Below the pieces are notes generated by a model, which saw only the letters and a list, made by a program, of their open reading frames with translations, did not search any database and had not been told where the DNA came from. Below are positions 8,149 to 17,662 of a stretch of 33,250 bases of DNA, piece by piece. Each line of letters begins with the position of its first letter. Within the stretch, counting starts at the first letter, position 1. The position numbers and the translations under genes were made by a program. Source of the DNA: an uncultured Gammaproteobacteria bacterium (GTDB lineage Bacteria > Pseudomonadota > Gammaproteobacteria > Enterobacterales > Succinivibrionaceae); the NCBI GenBank assembly GCA_900315395.1, contig OMZC01000073.1, forward strand, positions 1 to 33,250. The letters run 5' to 3'.

Positions 8149-9840
8149 TTAAACTTTAAGTCTATTCTGTTTCAAATAGCGACGTAACACTTTACCTACT
8201 GGTGACTTAGGTAAGGTCTCAACAAACTCAATATGCTTTGGAAGCTTGTATCCTGTTAAATACTTCTTGCAATAAGCTAAAACTTCATCACGGGTTAAGG
8301 TAGGATCACGTCTAATAATATAAAGTTTGATTGACTCACCTGTAGTCTTTGATGGCACACCAATTACAGCGCACTCTAAAACTTTGTCGAACCTACTTAC
8401 AACGTTCTCAATTTCAGTTGGGAAGACATTAAAACCTGATACTAGGATCATATCTTTAATTCTGTCGATGATCTTCAGGTAACCACCATCGCACCATTGA
8501 GCGATATCACCGGTTCTAAGCCATCCATCATCAAAGACGTTTTCTGTCTCTTTAGAGTTCTCAAAGTAACCTTTCATTACCTGAGGACCTTTAAACTCAA
8601 GCTCACCTGGTACTCCTTTATCCCAAATTTCTTCACCAGTTTCGATATTCACGATTCTAGCTAAAGTTGATGGTGTAGGCAGACCAATAGTACCGTTATA
8701 TTCAGTTTGAGTATATGGCACTACACAGCACAATGGAGAGCATTCAGTTAAGCCATAACCTTCAAGAATTGGAATACCACCTGAAGCTTTTAGGAATCTT
8801 TGAGCTACACCTGACTGTACAGCAGTACCTCCACCTACAACTAAACGTAAGCGAGAGAGCTTAACCTTATCAAAGAGGTTGTAGTTTACAAAAGCGTTAA
8901 AGAGTGTATTAACACCTGTGATAATTGAGATATCAGGATTTTTCTTTACCTGGGCAATCAGATCATCAAACTTTCTAGGATCAATAATCAAAAGATTGGT
9001 GCAACCTATGTAGAAGGCATACATCAGGTTAATAGTCATAGCAAAAACATGGTATAAAGGAAGAGCTGTTAGAATAGCCTCCTCACCTTTGTGCAGTCTA
9101 GGACTGTACATACCATCTGCCTGAGCAACGTTTGAGATGATGTTTCCATGACTTAACATGGCACCCTTTGGCTTACCTGTAGTACCGCCTGTGTACTGTA
9201 AAAAGGCAATATCATCAAAATCGATATCTACTTTATCAAAAGTTCTATCTTCAGCTTCCTTAAGGCAGGTATTAAACATGATAACTTTATCTTTATCATA
9301 TTTAGGTACCATGTGAGTAAAGTGGCGCAGATAGAAATTAACGAAGGTGCCTTTTAAAGGAGATAAACAATCACCTACAGAGCAGGAAATGATGTGATCA
9401 AGATAAGTCTGATCGTGAATTTTTAATACTTCTGAGGTGATACTTTCAAGACAGATCACGATCCTAGCGCCACTGTCACGTAGTACTCCTAAGATTTCAT
9501 GAGAAGTATATAAAGGATTGATGTTTACAACCTGCATACCGCATTTTAAAGCTGCAAACACCGAAATTGGATATTGGATGACATTAGGCAGGATTACCGC
9601 CATTCTGTCACCCTTTTTAGCTTTTAATACCTTCTGAAGATATGTGGCTAAAGCACAAGTCTTCTCATAGATATCATTATAGGTTACAGAGCAATTTAAA
9701 CTTATAAAAGCATTTCTCTTACCATACTTCTGACAGCAGTCGTCAAATAAAGCTGGAAGATTATCGTACAATTTTGGATTGATGGTATGTGGCACATCAT
9801 GTGGATAACTTTCAAACCAAGGGGTACGATTTAACTCCAT
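8149..9840 (-). CDS. fadD: Long-chain fatty acid--CoA ligase
   Basis: This 563-residue protein (E. coli FadD 561) belongs to the adenylate-forming superfamily. It activates fatty acids with ATP and CoA at the inner face of the membrane. The ATP-binding loop YTGGTTGKPKG is at 216-226, GYGLTE at 361-366, the fatty-acyl signature and TGD (DGWLRTGDIA) at 438-447, and the catalytic lysine is K550 in PKSPVGKVLRR. The ATG at 9840 has AAAGGAC upstream. It sits 34 bases behind serC and ahead of rnd. In an anaerobe without visible beta-oxidation genes nearby it may serve uptake and reuse of exogenous fatty acids for phospholipids; this is inference. Confidence 0.93.
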   Translation of the reverse strand: MELNRTPWFESYPHDVPHTINPKLYDNLPALFDDCCQKYGKRNAFISLNCSVTYNDIYEKTCALATYLQKVLKAKKGDRMAVILPNVIQYPISVFAALKCGMQVVNINPLYTSHEILGVLRDSGARIVICLESITSEVLKIHDQTYLDHIISCSVGDCLSPLKGTFVNFYLRHFTHMVPKYDKDKVIMFNTCLKEAEDRTFDKVDIDFDDIAFLQYTGGTTGKPKGAMLSHGNIISNVAQADGMYSPRLHKGEEAILTALPLYHVFAMTINLMYAFYIGCTNLLIIDPRKFDDLIAQVKKNPDISIITGVNTLFNAFVNYNLFDKVKLSRLRLVVGGGTAVQSGVAQRFLKASGGIPILEGYGLTECSPLCCVVPYTQTEYNGTIGLPTPSTLARIVNIETGEEIWDKGVPGELEFKGPQVMKGYFENSKETENVFDDGWLRTGDIAQWCDGGYLKIIDRIKDMILVSGFNVFPTEIENVVSRFDKVLECAVIGVPSKTTGESIKLYIIRRDPTLTRDEVLAYCKKYLTGYKLPKHIEFVETLPKSPVGKVLRRYLKQNRLKV

Positions 9841-9874
9841 AACCTATGTCCTTTTTATAATATATTCTAGGTAA

Positions 9875-10963
9875 TTACTTATGAGCAGCTGCAAACTTCT
9901 TTAAGAAGTCTACTAATACTTCTGCGCCTTCAATTGGCATTGCATTGTATAAGCTTGCTCTCATACCGCCTAAAACTTTATGACCTTTGATACCAACTAG
10001 ACCGTTCTTCTTACCTTCAGCTACGAACTCATCATTTAATGACTCATCCTTTAAGTTGAAGACGCAGTTTACGCGTGATCTATCTTTAGCTGCAATTCTT
10101 ACACGATAGAAATCTGAGCTCTCTAGATAATCATAGACCATTTTTGACTTAGCGATGTTTCTTCTTTCCATTTCTTTAACACCGCCCAAACTTTTTATCC
10201 ACTTTAAGTTCAAGCAAGCCATATACCATGAGAAAGTGCATGGTGTATTGTACATAGACTCAAACTTGTCTAATACTGACCAGTTCATGATAGATGGGCA
10301 ATATTTTCTAGCCTTACCTAATAAGTCTTCACGAACGATAGTAACAGTCATGCCAGCAGGAGCTACGTTCTTCTGAACACCGAAGATGATGGCACCAAAC
10401 TTTGAGACATCAATAGGTCTTGTTAAGATATCTGATGACATATCAGCAATTAAAGGTACATCACCAGTATCAGGTAACTCGAATGACTCAATACCATTTA
10501 CTGTCTCGTTGATGCACATATAAGCATAAGCAGCACCTTCTGTTACCTTCATCTTTGAGTAGTCAACTTCATACAGACCATCTTTGTTCTCAAAGGTGCA
10601 CTCATGCAGAATAGCTTTACCAAAGTGCTCATCACACTCTTTAAAAGCACAGCGTGACCAGTGACCGGTTACAAAATAATCAGCATGACCGTTTTCTGGT
10701 AATAAGTTTAGAGGGATAGCAGCAAACTGACCACGACCGCCCCCCTGCTCGAATAATACTCTGTAGTTTGAAGGAATATTTAAAAGCTCTCTTAATAAAG
10801 CTTCAGCTTCTTTAGCAACCTTCATGAACTCAGCAGAACGATGAGAAAGTTCTACTACACCCATACCAGTACCTTCAAAATCTCTGAATTCCTTTTGAGC
10901 CTTTTCCATAACTTCAACAGGAAGCATACAAGGACCTGCATAGTAATTCCAAACTTTACTCAT
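9875..10963 (-). CDS. serC: Phosphoserine aminotransferase
   Basis: SerC converts 3-phosphohydroxypyruvate and glutamate to phosphoserine and 2-oxoglutarate, and also serves pyridoxal phosphate synthesis. With the start chosen here it has 362 residues, equal to E. coli SerC. The cofactor lysine is K198 in IIFGVQKNVAP, and GGGRGQF at 74-80 binds the phosphate of the cofactor. The frame is open upstream to a TTG at 10978, but the ATG at 10963 is preferred: it has GGAG 7 bases ahead and gives the family N-terminus (MSKVWNYYAGP). The gene lies downstream of gyrA, a neighbourhood also seen in pseudomonads, but the gyrA terminator separates them. Confidence 0.95.
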   Translation of the reverse strand: MSKVWNYYAGPCMLPVEVMEKAQKEFRDFEGTGMGVVELSHRSAEFMKVAKEAEALLRELLNIPSNYRVLFEQGGGRGQFAAIPLNLLPENGHADYFVTGHWSRCAFKECDEHFGKAILHECTFENKDGLYEVDYSKMKVTEGAAYAYMCINETVNGIESFELPDTGDVPLIADMSSDILTRPIDVSKFGAIIFGVQKNVAPAGMTVTIVREDLLGKARKYCPSIMNWSVLDKFESMYNTPCTFSWYMACLNLKWIKSLGGVKEMERRNIAKSKMVYDYLESSDFYRVRIAAKDRSRVNCVFNLKDESLNDEFVAEGKKNGLVGIKGHKVLGGMRASLYNAMPIEGAEVLVDFLKKFAAAHK

Positions 10964-11048
10964 TTTGTTCTCCAACAAAAGTATTAAGGATAATGGTTAT
11001 TAAATTTTAAACGGAATAAAACTGTAAATGTATTTGTTTAAAATCAAC

Positions 11049-11080
11049 TAAAAAAGACATGGAGTTGTTTCTCCATGCCT
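11049..11080 (-). terminator. Terminator after gyrA
   Basis: CATGGAG at 11058-11064 and CTCCATG at 11071-11077 form a 7-bp stem with a 6-base loop. On the minus strand the stem is followed by TCTTTTTTAG, a good U tract just past the gyrA stop. The plus-strand side also has CCTTTTAT, so it could work in both directions. Confidence 0.75.
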
Positions 11081-11086
11081 TTTATA

Positions 11087-14032
11087 TTATTGATTATCTG
11101 AATTGTTATCGCCACTGTCAACAGTATTACTATCACTGCTATTTTCAGGTGCGACCGCATCAGGTTTGTCACTTAACTCTGACTCAGGACTTGGTGTTGA
11201 GTTTTGAGCCTCTTGCGCTGCCTTTAACTCTTCACGTTCCTTCTCTCTAGCTTCAGCCATCTTCTTAGAGTTTTCTACAACGTCCTCTGGAATTGACTGG
11301 AGAGCCATTACGGTATCACCCTCATACATACGCATTAAGATGTTACCAGCAGCAGTACGTCCAACTAGAGGAGTATCAGACATTGATGATCTGATTAACT
11401 GTCCCTGGTTAGTAATTAACATGTAGTCTGAGTTGTCGTCAGCAGGAACAGCACCTACAACCTCACCGTTTCTATCAAGATTCTTGATAACGATGACGCC
11501 CATACCGCCTCTGTTACGTAATGAAACATCAGATAGACGTGTTCTCTTACCATAGCCGTTAGCACATGCAATTAAGAACTGCTTATCGATTTCTGATGGA
11601 GGAATTACCATTAGAGATACAACTTTACCGTTCTCTCTTAACTTGATACCACGGATACAGCCTGAACCACGTCCTGATGGACGAACACCTGTACCTGAAT
11701 GTCTGTCAATTGAGCTGTCATCATTATCGTCTGATGATTCTTGAGAATTATCAGAGCTATCAGCTTCATCTGAAGACTCATCATCAGCTACAGCTGAGCC
11801 TTTATAGTATTCACAGAAATGCTGAGCATAACCATTTGAGGTGAATAAAAATACATCATCATCACCTGATGATAACTCAACACCGATTAACTCATCACCC
11901 TCGTTTAACTTAAGAGCAATTAGAGCATTAGTACCCATTCTGTTAACGAATGAAGCATAAGCGCTCAAAGAGGTCTTCTTAACTAAACCATTCTTGGTTG
12001 CCATAAAGAAGTATTGCTCAGAATTAAACTCTGAAATTGGCAATAGGGCTGTAACCACCTCACCGTTTTCTTTATCAATATTAAAGAAGTTCTGTACAGG
12101 TAAGCCCTTAGAGGTACGGCTCTCTGAGGTAGGTAAGTCATAAACTACGCTAACAAAGGCACGGCCCTTGTTAGTAAAGAACATCATCTTATCGTGGGTT
12201 GAAGCCACAACTACCTTGGTGATGTAATCTTCATCCTTTAACTTGGTTGCAAGCTTGCCTTTACCACCACGATTCTGGCTCTCATAAGTTGAGATATCCT
12301 GATACTTAATATAGCCCTGAGCTGAAAGAGTAACAATTACATCACGACGAGCAACTAAGTCACCCTTGTCAATCTTGCCTAAGTCAACAGTAAATGCTGT
12401 CTTACGCTCGTTGCCATAGGTTTCCTTAACTTCCTGTAACTCAGTTCTAATTTCCTGCTTCATTCTTTCAGGATTATTTAGGATCTCTAAGTACTCATGA
12501 ATTGCAGCAACTAATTCGTTGTACTTATCACGGATCTCATCCTGAGCTAAATGAGTTAACTTGGATAATCTTAACTCAAGAATTGCTCTTGCCTGAGGAT
12601 CTGATAAGTAGTACTTATCCCCCTGAATACCCTTATCAGCAGGAATGCCCTGAGGTAATGAGATATTTGAACCGTCTTCAGCTCTCTGGATTAGAGGTGA
12701 AATTACAGAAGCATCCCATGCTTCAGCCATTAACTTAATTCTTGCGTCTTCTGCGTTATCAGCAGCTGTAATAATATCGATTACACGCTGAATGTTTGCC
12801 TTAGCAATCATCAAGCCTTCGTTGGTGTGAGCAGTTCTTCTTGCCTGACGTAACAGATAAACTGTTCTTCTAGTTACGATCTCACGACGGAACTTAACGA
12901 ACTCGGTTAAGATTTCTTTTAAAGACAGCTGCTTTGGATGATTGTGGACTAAAGCTACCATGTTAATTGGGAAGCTTGCCTGTAACATAGTGTTCTGATA
13001 CAGGTTGTTTAACACAGCCTCTGGATAAGCATCACGCTTTAGGTCAATTGCAATCTTAACAGCACAATCTTTATCAGACTCATCAACAATACTTGAAATA
13101 CCCTCAATCTTCTTTTCTTTTAAGAGTTTTTCAATCTGTTTTACGATATCAACTTTATGTACTACATAAGGGATCTCGTCAACATAGATGGTCTGCTTGC
13201 CTGACTTGTCTGTCTCAACTCTGGTCTTAGCTCTAATGATACAACGGCCTTTACCAGTTGCATAAGCCTGTCTGATACCATCAGTACCTACGATAATACC
13301 GCCTGTAGGGAAATCAGGACCAGGAATATAGTGCATCAGTTCATCAAGACCGATTTCAGGGTTATCTAAAACAGCAATAACACCGTCGATAACTTCTGAA
13401 AGGTTATGAGTAGGAATGTTAGTTGCCATACCTACAGCAATACCTGATGAGCCGTTTACCAATAGATTAGGGAATTTGGTTGGTAAAACTTCAGGGATCT
13501 GCTCATTACCGTCGTAGTTAGGATAGCTGTCAACAGTTTCTTTGTCGATATCAGCTAACATCTGCTCGGCAATCTTAGTCATCTTAACTTCGGTATAACG
13601 CATTGCAGCTGCGCCATCACCATCGATATCACCAAAGTTACCCTGACCGAAGATTAAAGGTTCACGCATTGAGAACCATTGAGCCATACGAACGATAGTT
13701 TCGTATACAGCAGTATCTCCATGTGGATGGAATCTACCAATAACGTCACCTACGATACGAGCTGACTTTTTAGTCTGACCTGAGCTCCATACCTTAAGAT
13801 CATACATATCAAAAAGCACACGTCTGTGAACTGGTTTTAAACCATCACGAACGTCAGGAAGAGCACGGTCTACGATAACAGACATCGCATAGTCAATGAA
13901 TGACTGCTTTAACTCGTCTTCTAGTTTTACTGTTGGTACTGATGAATTAACGCTTTGTGCTGTAGTTAATTCATTTTCAGAAGACTGTGATGCGTTCTGT
14001 TCTGAATTTGGATTATCGGTATTATCTGACAT
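11087..14032 (-). CDS. gyrA: DNA gyrase subunit A with acidic inserts
   Basis: At 981 residues this is about 100 longer than E. coli GyrA (875). Catalytic Tyr146 lies in AAAMRYTE. The quinolone-determining region reads [10 protein letters not shown], placing Thr107 and Glu111 at the E. coli Ser83 and Asp87 positions. The GyrA box QNRGGKG opens the DNA-wrapping beta-pinwheel domain. Three parts are extra: a Ser/Asn/Gln-rich N-terminal extension of about 24 residues, a Ser/Asp/Glu-rich insert at about 746-781 between pinwheel blades, and an acidic Ser/Asp/Asn-rich tail from about 925. Acidic tails modulate supercoiling in E. coli gyrase; the internal insert is unusual. The ATG at 14032 has AAGGTAG upstream. 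GyrB is not in this window. Confidence 0.96.
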   Translation of the reverse strand: MSDNTDNPNSEQNASQSSENELTTAQSVNSSVPTVKLEDELKQSFIDYAMSVIVDRALPDVRDGLKPVHRRVLFDMYDLKVWSSGQTKKSARIVGDVIGRFHPHGDTAVYETIVRMAQWFSMREPLIFGQGNFGDIDGDGAAAMRYTEVKMTKIAEQMLADIDKETVDSYPNYDGNEQIPEVLPTKFPNLLVNGSSGIAVGMATNIPTHNLSEVIDGVIAVLDNPEIGLDELMHYIPGPDFPTGGIIVGTDGIRQAYATGKGRCIIRAKTRVETDKSGKQTIYVDEIPYVVHKVDIVKQIEKLLKEKKIEGISSIVDESDKDCAVKIAIDLKRDAYPEAVLNNLYQNTMLQASFPINMVALVHNHPKQLSLKEILTEFVKFRREIVTRRTVYLLRQARRTAHTNEGLMIAKANIQRVIDIITAADNAEDARIKLMAEAWDASVISPLIQRAEDGSNISLPQGIPADKGIQGDKYYLSDPQARAILELRLSKLTHLAQDEIRDKYNELVAAIHEYLEILNNPERMKQEIRTELQEVKETYGNERKTAFTVDLGKIDKGDLVARRDVIVTLSAQGYIKYQDISTYESQNRGGKGKLATKLKDEDYITKVVVASTHDKMMFFTNKGRAFVSVVYDLPTSESRTSKGLPVQNFFNIDKENGEVVTALLPISEFNSEQYFFMATKNGLVKKTSLSAYASFVNRMGTNALIALKLNEGDELIGVELSSGDDDVFLFTSNGYAQHFCEYYKGSAVADDESSDEADSSDNSQESSDDNDDSSIDRHSGTGVRPSGRGSGCIRGIKLRENGKVVSLMVIPPSEIDKQFLIACANGYGKRTRLSDVSLRNRGGMGVIVIKNLDRNGEVVGAVPADDNSDYMLITNQGQLIRSSMSDTPLVGRTAAGNILMRMYEGDTVMALQSIPEDVVENSKKMAEAREKEREELKAAQEAQNSTPSPESELSDKPDAVAPENSSDSNTVDSGDNNSDNQ

Positions 14033-14074
14033 TAGTTCTACCTTGTAATTTTCATTAGTCTAATAGGCATAAAT

Positions 14075-14101
14075 ATTATCATTTTTGTATTAAAAAATCA
14101 A
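14075..14101 (-). promoter_or_regulatory. Possible gyrA promoter
   Basis: On the minus strand TTGATT (14101-14096) and GATAAT (14080-14075) are separated by 15 bases, shorter than ideal. It is the best sigma-70-like pair in the short divergent gap between gyrA and rdgC. Confidence 0.35.
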
Positions 14102-14197
14102 TGAAATAAATGGGTTAAACATAGCATTAGAACTTGAAAAAACAGCCATTTTTGTCCATAATTTAGGCAAAATTTTTTAAGTAGGAAAACATAAAAT

Positions 14198-15115
14198 ATG
14201 TGGTTTAAAAATCTTCGTTTCTACACTGTTGATTTATCAGAATTAAACGGTGTTTTAAAAGACGATGCACTAGTTGAAGAAGCACTAGAAAAAGCTAGTT
14301 TCAAGCCATGTGCAGCTCAAGAGCTGGCATCTATTGGCTTTGCTCCTATTTTCTCACATGAAGGTTTGTATCACTTCTCTTCAGGTGAAAATCACTTTTT
14401 TAAACTGATTGAAGAAACCAAGCTATTACCTTCATCTGTTGTAAAGACAGAATTAAACGAAATTACCGCTCAAAAAGAGATTGAGCTAAAAAGACAATTA
14501 CGTAAAAACGAAAAAGAAGCTTTAAAAGCAGCTGTTGCTGGCAAGCTTTTAGCTCAAGCTTTTGCAACTCGTCGTGAGCTTTTAATCTGGATCAACACCG
14601 ATAAAAGCCTAGTAGGTATTGCAGCAACCTCAAGCAAGAGAGCAGAAAAAGCTCTTGCTATGTTACGTGAAGCTTTCTCTACATTCCCAGCTAAACTTTT
14701 AGCACCACATGCTATGGTAGATGAGAAGATGACCTCATGGCTAAAAGATGCAACTACTCTACCTAAGCGCTTTGCTTTTGGCTCAGAGACAACATTAAAG
14801 AGTACCGATGAAGATGGTGGCGTAATCAGAGCTTCAAAAGAAGATCTGACCTCTGAGGAAATTGCAGTACATTTAGAGGCTGGCAAGGTAGCAACTGAAA
14901 TTGGTCTGTCTTTTGATGAGTCTTTAGAACTTACCTTAACCTCAGATTTAGCTTTAAAGAAATTAAAGCCTACTGATATTTACCTTGAAAAGAACCTTCC
15001 TGAAAAATCAGATGATGAAACTGCTGATGCTCAGGCTCTACTTGTTTTACAAGGTGAACTTTTAAGCGAACTGTGTGATTACCTAATGGAGATTTTTAAC
15101 TGTGAGCGTAACTAA
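14198..15115 (+). CDS. rdgC: Recombination-associated protein RdgC
   Basis: This 305-residue protein (E. coli 303) matches RdgC along its length: MWFKNLRFY at the start, the KNEKEALK segment, GGVIRASKEDLTSEEIAVHL near the centre, and LVLQGELLSEL near the end. RdgC forms a ring-shaped dimer that encircles DNA, binds it without sequence preference and restrains RecA. It is limited to beta- and gammaproteobacteria, which supports the taxonomic reading. The ATG at 14198 is preceded by AGGAAAAC. Its last 14 bases overlap the start of trhP in another frame, so the two are cotranscribed. Confidence 0.95.
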   Translation: MWFKNLRFYTVDLSELNGVLKDDALVEEALEKASFKPCAAQELASIGFAPIFSHEGLYHFSSGENHFFKLIEETKLLPSSVVKTELNEITAQKEIELKRQLRKNEKEALKAAVAGKLLAQAFATRRELLIWINTDKSLVGIAATSSKRAEKALAMLREAFSTFPAKLLAPHAMVDEKMTSWLKDATTLPKRFAFGSETTLKSTDEDGGVIRASKEDLTSEEIAVHLEAGKVATEIGLSFDESLELTLTSDLALKKLKPTDIYLEKNLPEKSDDETADAQALLVLQGELLSELCDYLMEIFNCERN

Positions 15116-16412
15116 AAAGCCTGAACTCTTAGCTCCTGCTGGAAGCTTAAAACACTTACATATGGCTTTAGCCTATGGTGCTGATGCTGTATATGCCGGC
15201 GTTCCTAAGTGGTCTTTACGTGTACGTGGTAACGGTTTTATCCGTGAGGACTTCATTAAGGGTATCGAAGAAGCTCATGCTATGGGTAAGAAGGTACATG
15301 CCGTACTGAACATCATTCCTCATGTAAGACGTGTAGCTGCCTTTGAAAAAGTCGTTGATGAAATGGCTCAGCTAAAACCTGATGCTTTCATCATGGCAGA
15401 TCCTGGTTTAATCGACATCGTACGTAACCGTTACCCTGATATTCCAATTCATTTATCAGTACAGGCTAATACTGTAAACGCAGGCTCTGTAAAGTTCTGG
15501 CAGAAAGTAGGTCTTACAAGATGTATTTTAGCTCGTGAGCTTTCATTAACTGAAATTGACATGATCAAGCAGGAATGTCCTGATATGGAAATTGAGGTTT
15601 TCGCACACGGCGCTTTATGTATTGCTGTATCTGGTCGTTGCTTAATTTCAGGTCTTTTATCTCACCGTGATGCCAATATCGGTGCCTGCAACAATTCATG
15701 CCGTTACGGTTTTAATATCCGTAATGTACATGCAGCTACAGCTGATGATGTAACTACATTTGAAGCTGATGACGGCACTACACTGTCAGCTCAGATTGAA
15801 GAGTCTATGCATCATCCAGGTGAATGGATGACCATGGAAGAAGATCTGAACGGTTCATACTTAATGAACTCTAAAGATCTGTGCACTCTGCCAGTTTTAA
15901 AGAAACTTATCGAGATTGGCGTTGACTCATTGAAGATTGAAGGTCGTTCAAGATCTCCATTCTATTCAGCTGCTATCTCTCGCGCTTACAGATTAGCAAT
16001 TGATGCTATCTGTGAAGGTAAAGAGATCCCTGATGAGAGCTACAACATCGTAAACTCAATTCCATCTCGTGGTTACACTACAGCTCTGTTAGAGCCACAT
16101 CGACCTGATAAGACTCAGGATTATGAGACTAACTCACCAAATCCAGGTAAGTTACAGATCTGCGGTGAGATCACCTCTCAAGATCCAGACGGCACTTTAA
16201 ATATCGATGTAAAGAACCGCTTTGAGAAGGACTCTCACATTGCCTTATTTACTCCTAATGGATTAGTAGATCTTGATGGTTCTACACTTACAAACGCAAA
16301 AGATGGTAAGCCTCTAGATGTAGCACCAGGTACAGGTTGGTCAGTTAAATTAAAGCATAACGGAAAGGTTGATTTATCAACTGCTGTAATGCTGAGAATT
16401 GACGATAAGTAA
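15102..16412 (+). CDS. trhP: tRNA 5-hydroxyuridine synthase (U32 peptidase-like), TrhP/YegQ
   Basis: This 436-residue protein is close to E. coli YegQ, now named TrhP. TrhP carries out prephenate-dependent hydroxylation of uridine 34 in tRNAs. PELLAPAGSLKH and YGADAVYAG form the family N-terminus. Four cysteines, C173, C180, C196 and C200 (HGALC, SGRC, GACNNSC), are the expected iron-sulfur ligands. SLKIEGR occurs further on. Translation starts at GTG 15102, with GGAG about 10 bases upstream, inside the end of rdgC (14-base overlap); the next Met is too deep to be the start. A terminator follows at 16429. It is called a collagenase-like protease in older annotations, but proteolysis is not the likely role. 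Confidence 0.93.
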   Translation: MSVTKKPELLAPAGSLKHLHMALAYGADAVYAGVPKWSLRVRGNGFIREDFIKGIEEAHAMGKKVHAVLNIIPHVRRVAAFEKVVDEMAQLKPDAFIMADPGLIDIVRNRYPDIPIHLSVQANTVNAGSVKFWQKVGLTRCILARELSLTEIDMIKQECPDMEIEVFAHGALCIAVSGRCLISGLLSHRDANIGACNNSCRYGFNIRNVHAATADDVTTFEADDGTTLSAQIEESMHHPGEWMTMEEDLNGSYLMNSKDLCTLPVLKKLIEIGVDSLKIEGRSRSPFYSAAISRAYRLAIDAICEGKEIPDESYNIVNSIPSRGYTTALLEPHRPDKTQDYETNSPNPGKLQICGEITSQDPDGTLNIDVKNRFEKDSHIALFTPNGLVDLDGSTLTNAKDGKPLDVAPGTGWSVKLKHNGKVDLSTAVMLRIDDK

Positions 16413-16428
16413 TCTGAAATGATTTTTT

Positions 16429-16456
16429 AAAGCCTCCACAATGCGGAGGCTTTTTT
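16429..16456 (+). terminator. Terminator after trhP, convergent with diguanylate cyclase gene
   Basis: AAAGCCTCC at 16429-16437 pairs with GGAGGCTTT at 16445-16453 around a 7-base loop and is followed by TTTA on the plus strand. The minus-strand gene stops two bases beyond, so the same hairpin probably serves both directions. Confidence 0.88.
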
Positions 16457-16457
16457 A

Positions 16458-17660
16458 TTAGATCTTAGAGTAGTCTTTACGAGAACTGCGTTTAGTCTCA
16501 TACATAAGTCTGTCGGTTGCTTCAATGAAGTCTTTAGCTGTCTTAAAGCGCTTATCAAAACGAACGTAACCGGTTGATACTGACAACTCATATGGAGATA
16601 GAGATAAAACCTTTAATCTTGCTAAAGTTTTGTCAATATAGCGACATACACCTGCAGCTCTTTCTTCATTAGCATTCTTCTTAATCAGGATAAACTCATC
16701 ACCACCATAACGGCACAAGAAGCAGTTAAAGGTCTCAGCTACACCTTTTAACAGTCTTGATAACTGCATTAAGACAACGTCACCTTCATTGTGACCATAG
16801 TTATCATTGATGGATTTGAACTTATTAACATCAATGAACATCATATAGGTAGTCTTTCTTTCAGCCTCTGATAATGACACTAGGTTTAAAAGATAGCTCT
16901 TTAACTCGTTACGGTTGTTTAAAGTGGTCAAATCATCAATTGAAATACGCATATGCTGATGCAAGGTCATCAGGAAGAAGAAACATACGGCATAGCATGG
17001 AGATACTAATAAAACTTCATCTACTAATAAGTTAACTGGAGCTAGTATGAATGGAAGCGTACAGGTTAAATAGAAGAGAATGTAATCAACCTTTGAGATT
17101 GAAAACTCAATCATTCTATCCTGACGTGAAGCAACCACATACATAAAGTTAATTAAAGCTAAGATTGAGTAAAATCCTACAGTTCCAACAAGAGCTGAGT
17201 AGTACTTACCATGAACATAAGCACCATGATAAGTTAAGAACTGGACATAACCATTAGCAGGAGATGTAACTACAAAATAGGTTAAAATTACAAAAGGAAT
17301 TGAGAAGACACACAGCTTAATGACCTTGGTTCTTGATTTTTCAGCCTTTAATAAATAGCTTTTTACAAAGAAAACGTATGGCACAAAGAGATTAAAGAAA
17401 GAAACAATACAACTAAAGAGCACTACCTGAGTTACATCTTTAGTACATACTTCATTCTTGGCAAAAAGAGCATAGCAACTGATACTGGTATAGGTCTTAA
17501 GGCAGATATCAGCTAAGCACTGTAAAGTAACCAATGCTAATACCATGATATAACCGAATCTTGATCTGTCACCACTTTTCCAGATATTGGAAATTACACA
17601 GATAAAAACAACAATGCAGACGATATCAATTTCGACTGAATAAAATAGTGTGGATGTCAT
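16458..17660 (-). CDS. Membrane diguanylate cyclase (GGDEF), second of tandem pair
   Basis: The first 235 of 400 residues contain about seven hydrophobic segments; a GGDEF domain follows. FIDVNKFKSINDNYGH (275-290) holds the metal-binding Asp and the substrate-contacting Asn. The active-site loop RYGGDEF (317-323) is intact, so c-di-GMP synthesis from two GTP is likely. The RxxD inhibitory site expected just before it is absent (TFNC instead), so product inhibition of that type is not expected. The ATG at 17660 uses AGAGGA lying inside the last codons of the upstream cyclase, with a 2-base gap, so translation is probably coupled. The membrane part is not a sensor type I recognise. Confidence 0.9.
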   Translation of the reverse strand: MTSTLFYSVEIDIVCIVVFICVISNIWKSGDRSRFGYIMVLALVTLQCLADICLKTYTSISCYALFAKNEVCTKDVTQVVLFSCIVSFFNLFVPYVFFVKSYLLKAEKSRTKVIKLCVFSIPFVILTYFVVTSPANGYVQFLTYHGAYVHGKYYSALVGTVGFYSILALINFMYVVASRQDRMIEFSISKVDYILFYLTCTLPFILAPVNLLVDEVLLVSPCYAVCFFFLMTLHQHMRISIDDLTTLNNRNELKSYLLNLVSLSEAERKTTYMMFIDVNKFKSINDNYGHNEGDVVLMQLSRLLKGVAETFNCFLCRYGGDEFILIKKNANEERAAGVCRYIDKTLARLKVLSLSPYELSVSTGYVRFDKRFKTAKDFIEATDRLMYETKRSSRKDYSKI

Positions 17661-17662
17661 TA

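Noticed and set aside
10964-10978. Upstream TTG start for serC
   Set aside because: The ATG at 10963 has a proper ribosome site and gives the exact family N-terminus and length.
14554-14886. 110-codon open frame antisense to rdgC
   Set aside because: It lies wholly within a well-supported gene, has no ribosome site and its protein is low in recognisable features.
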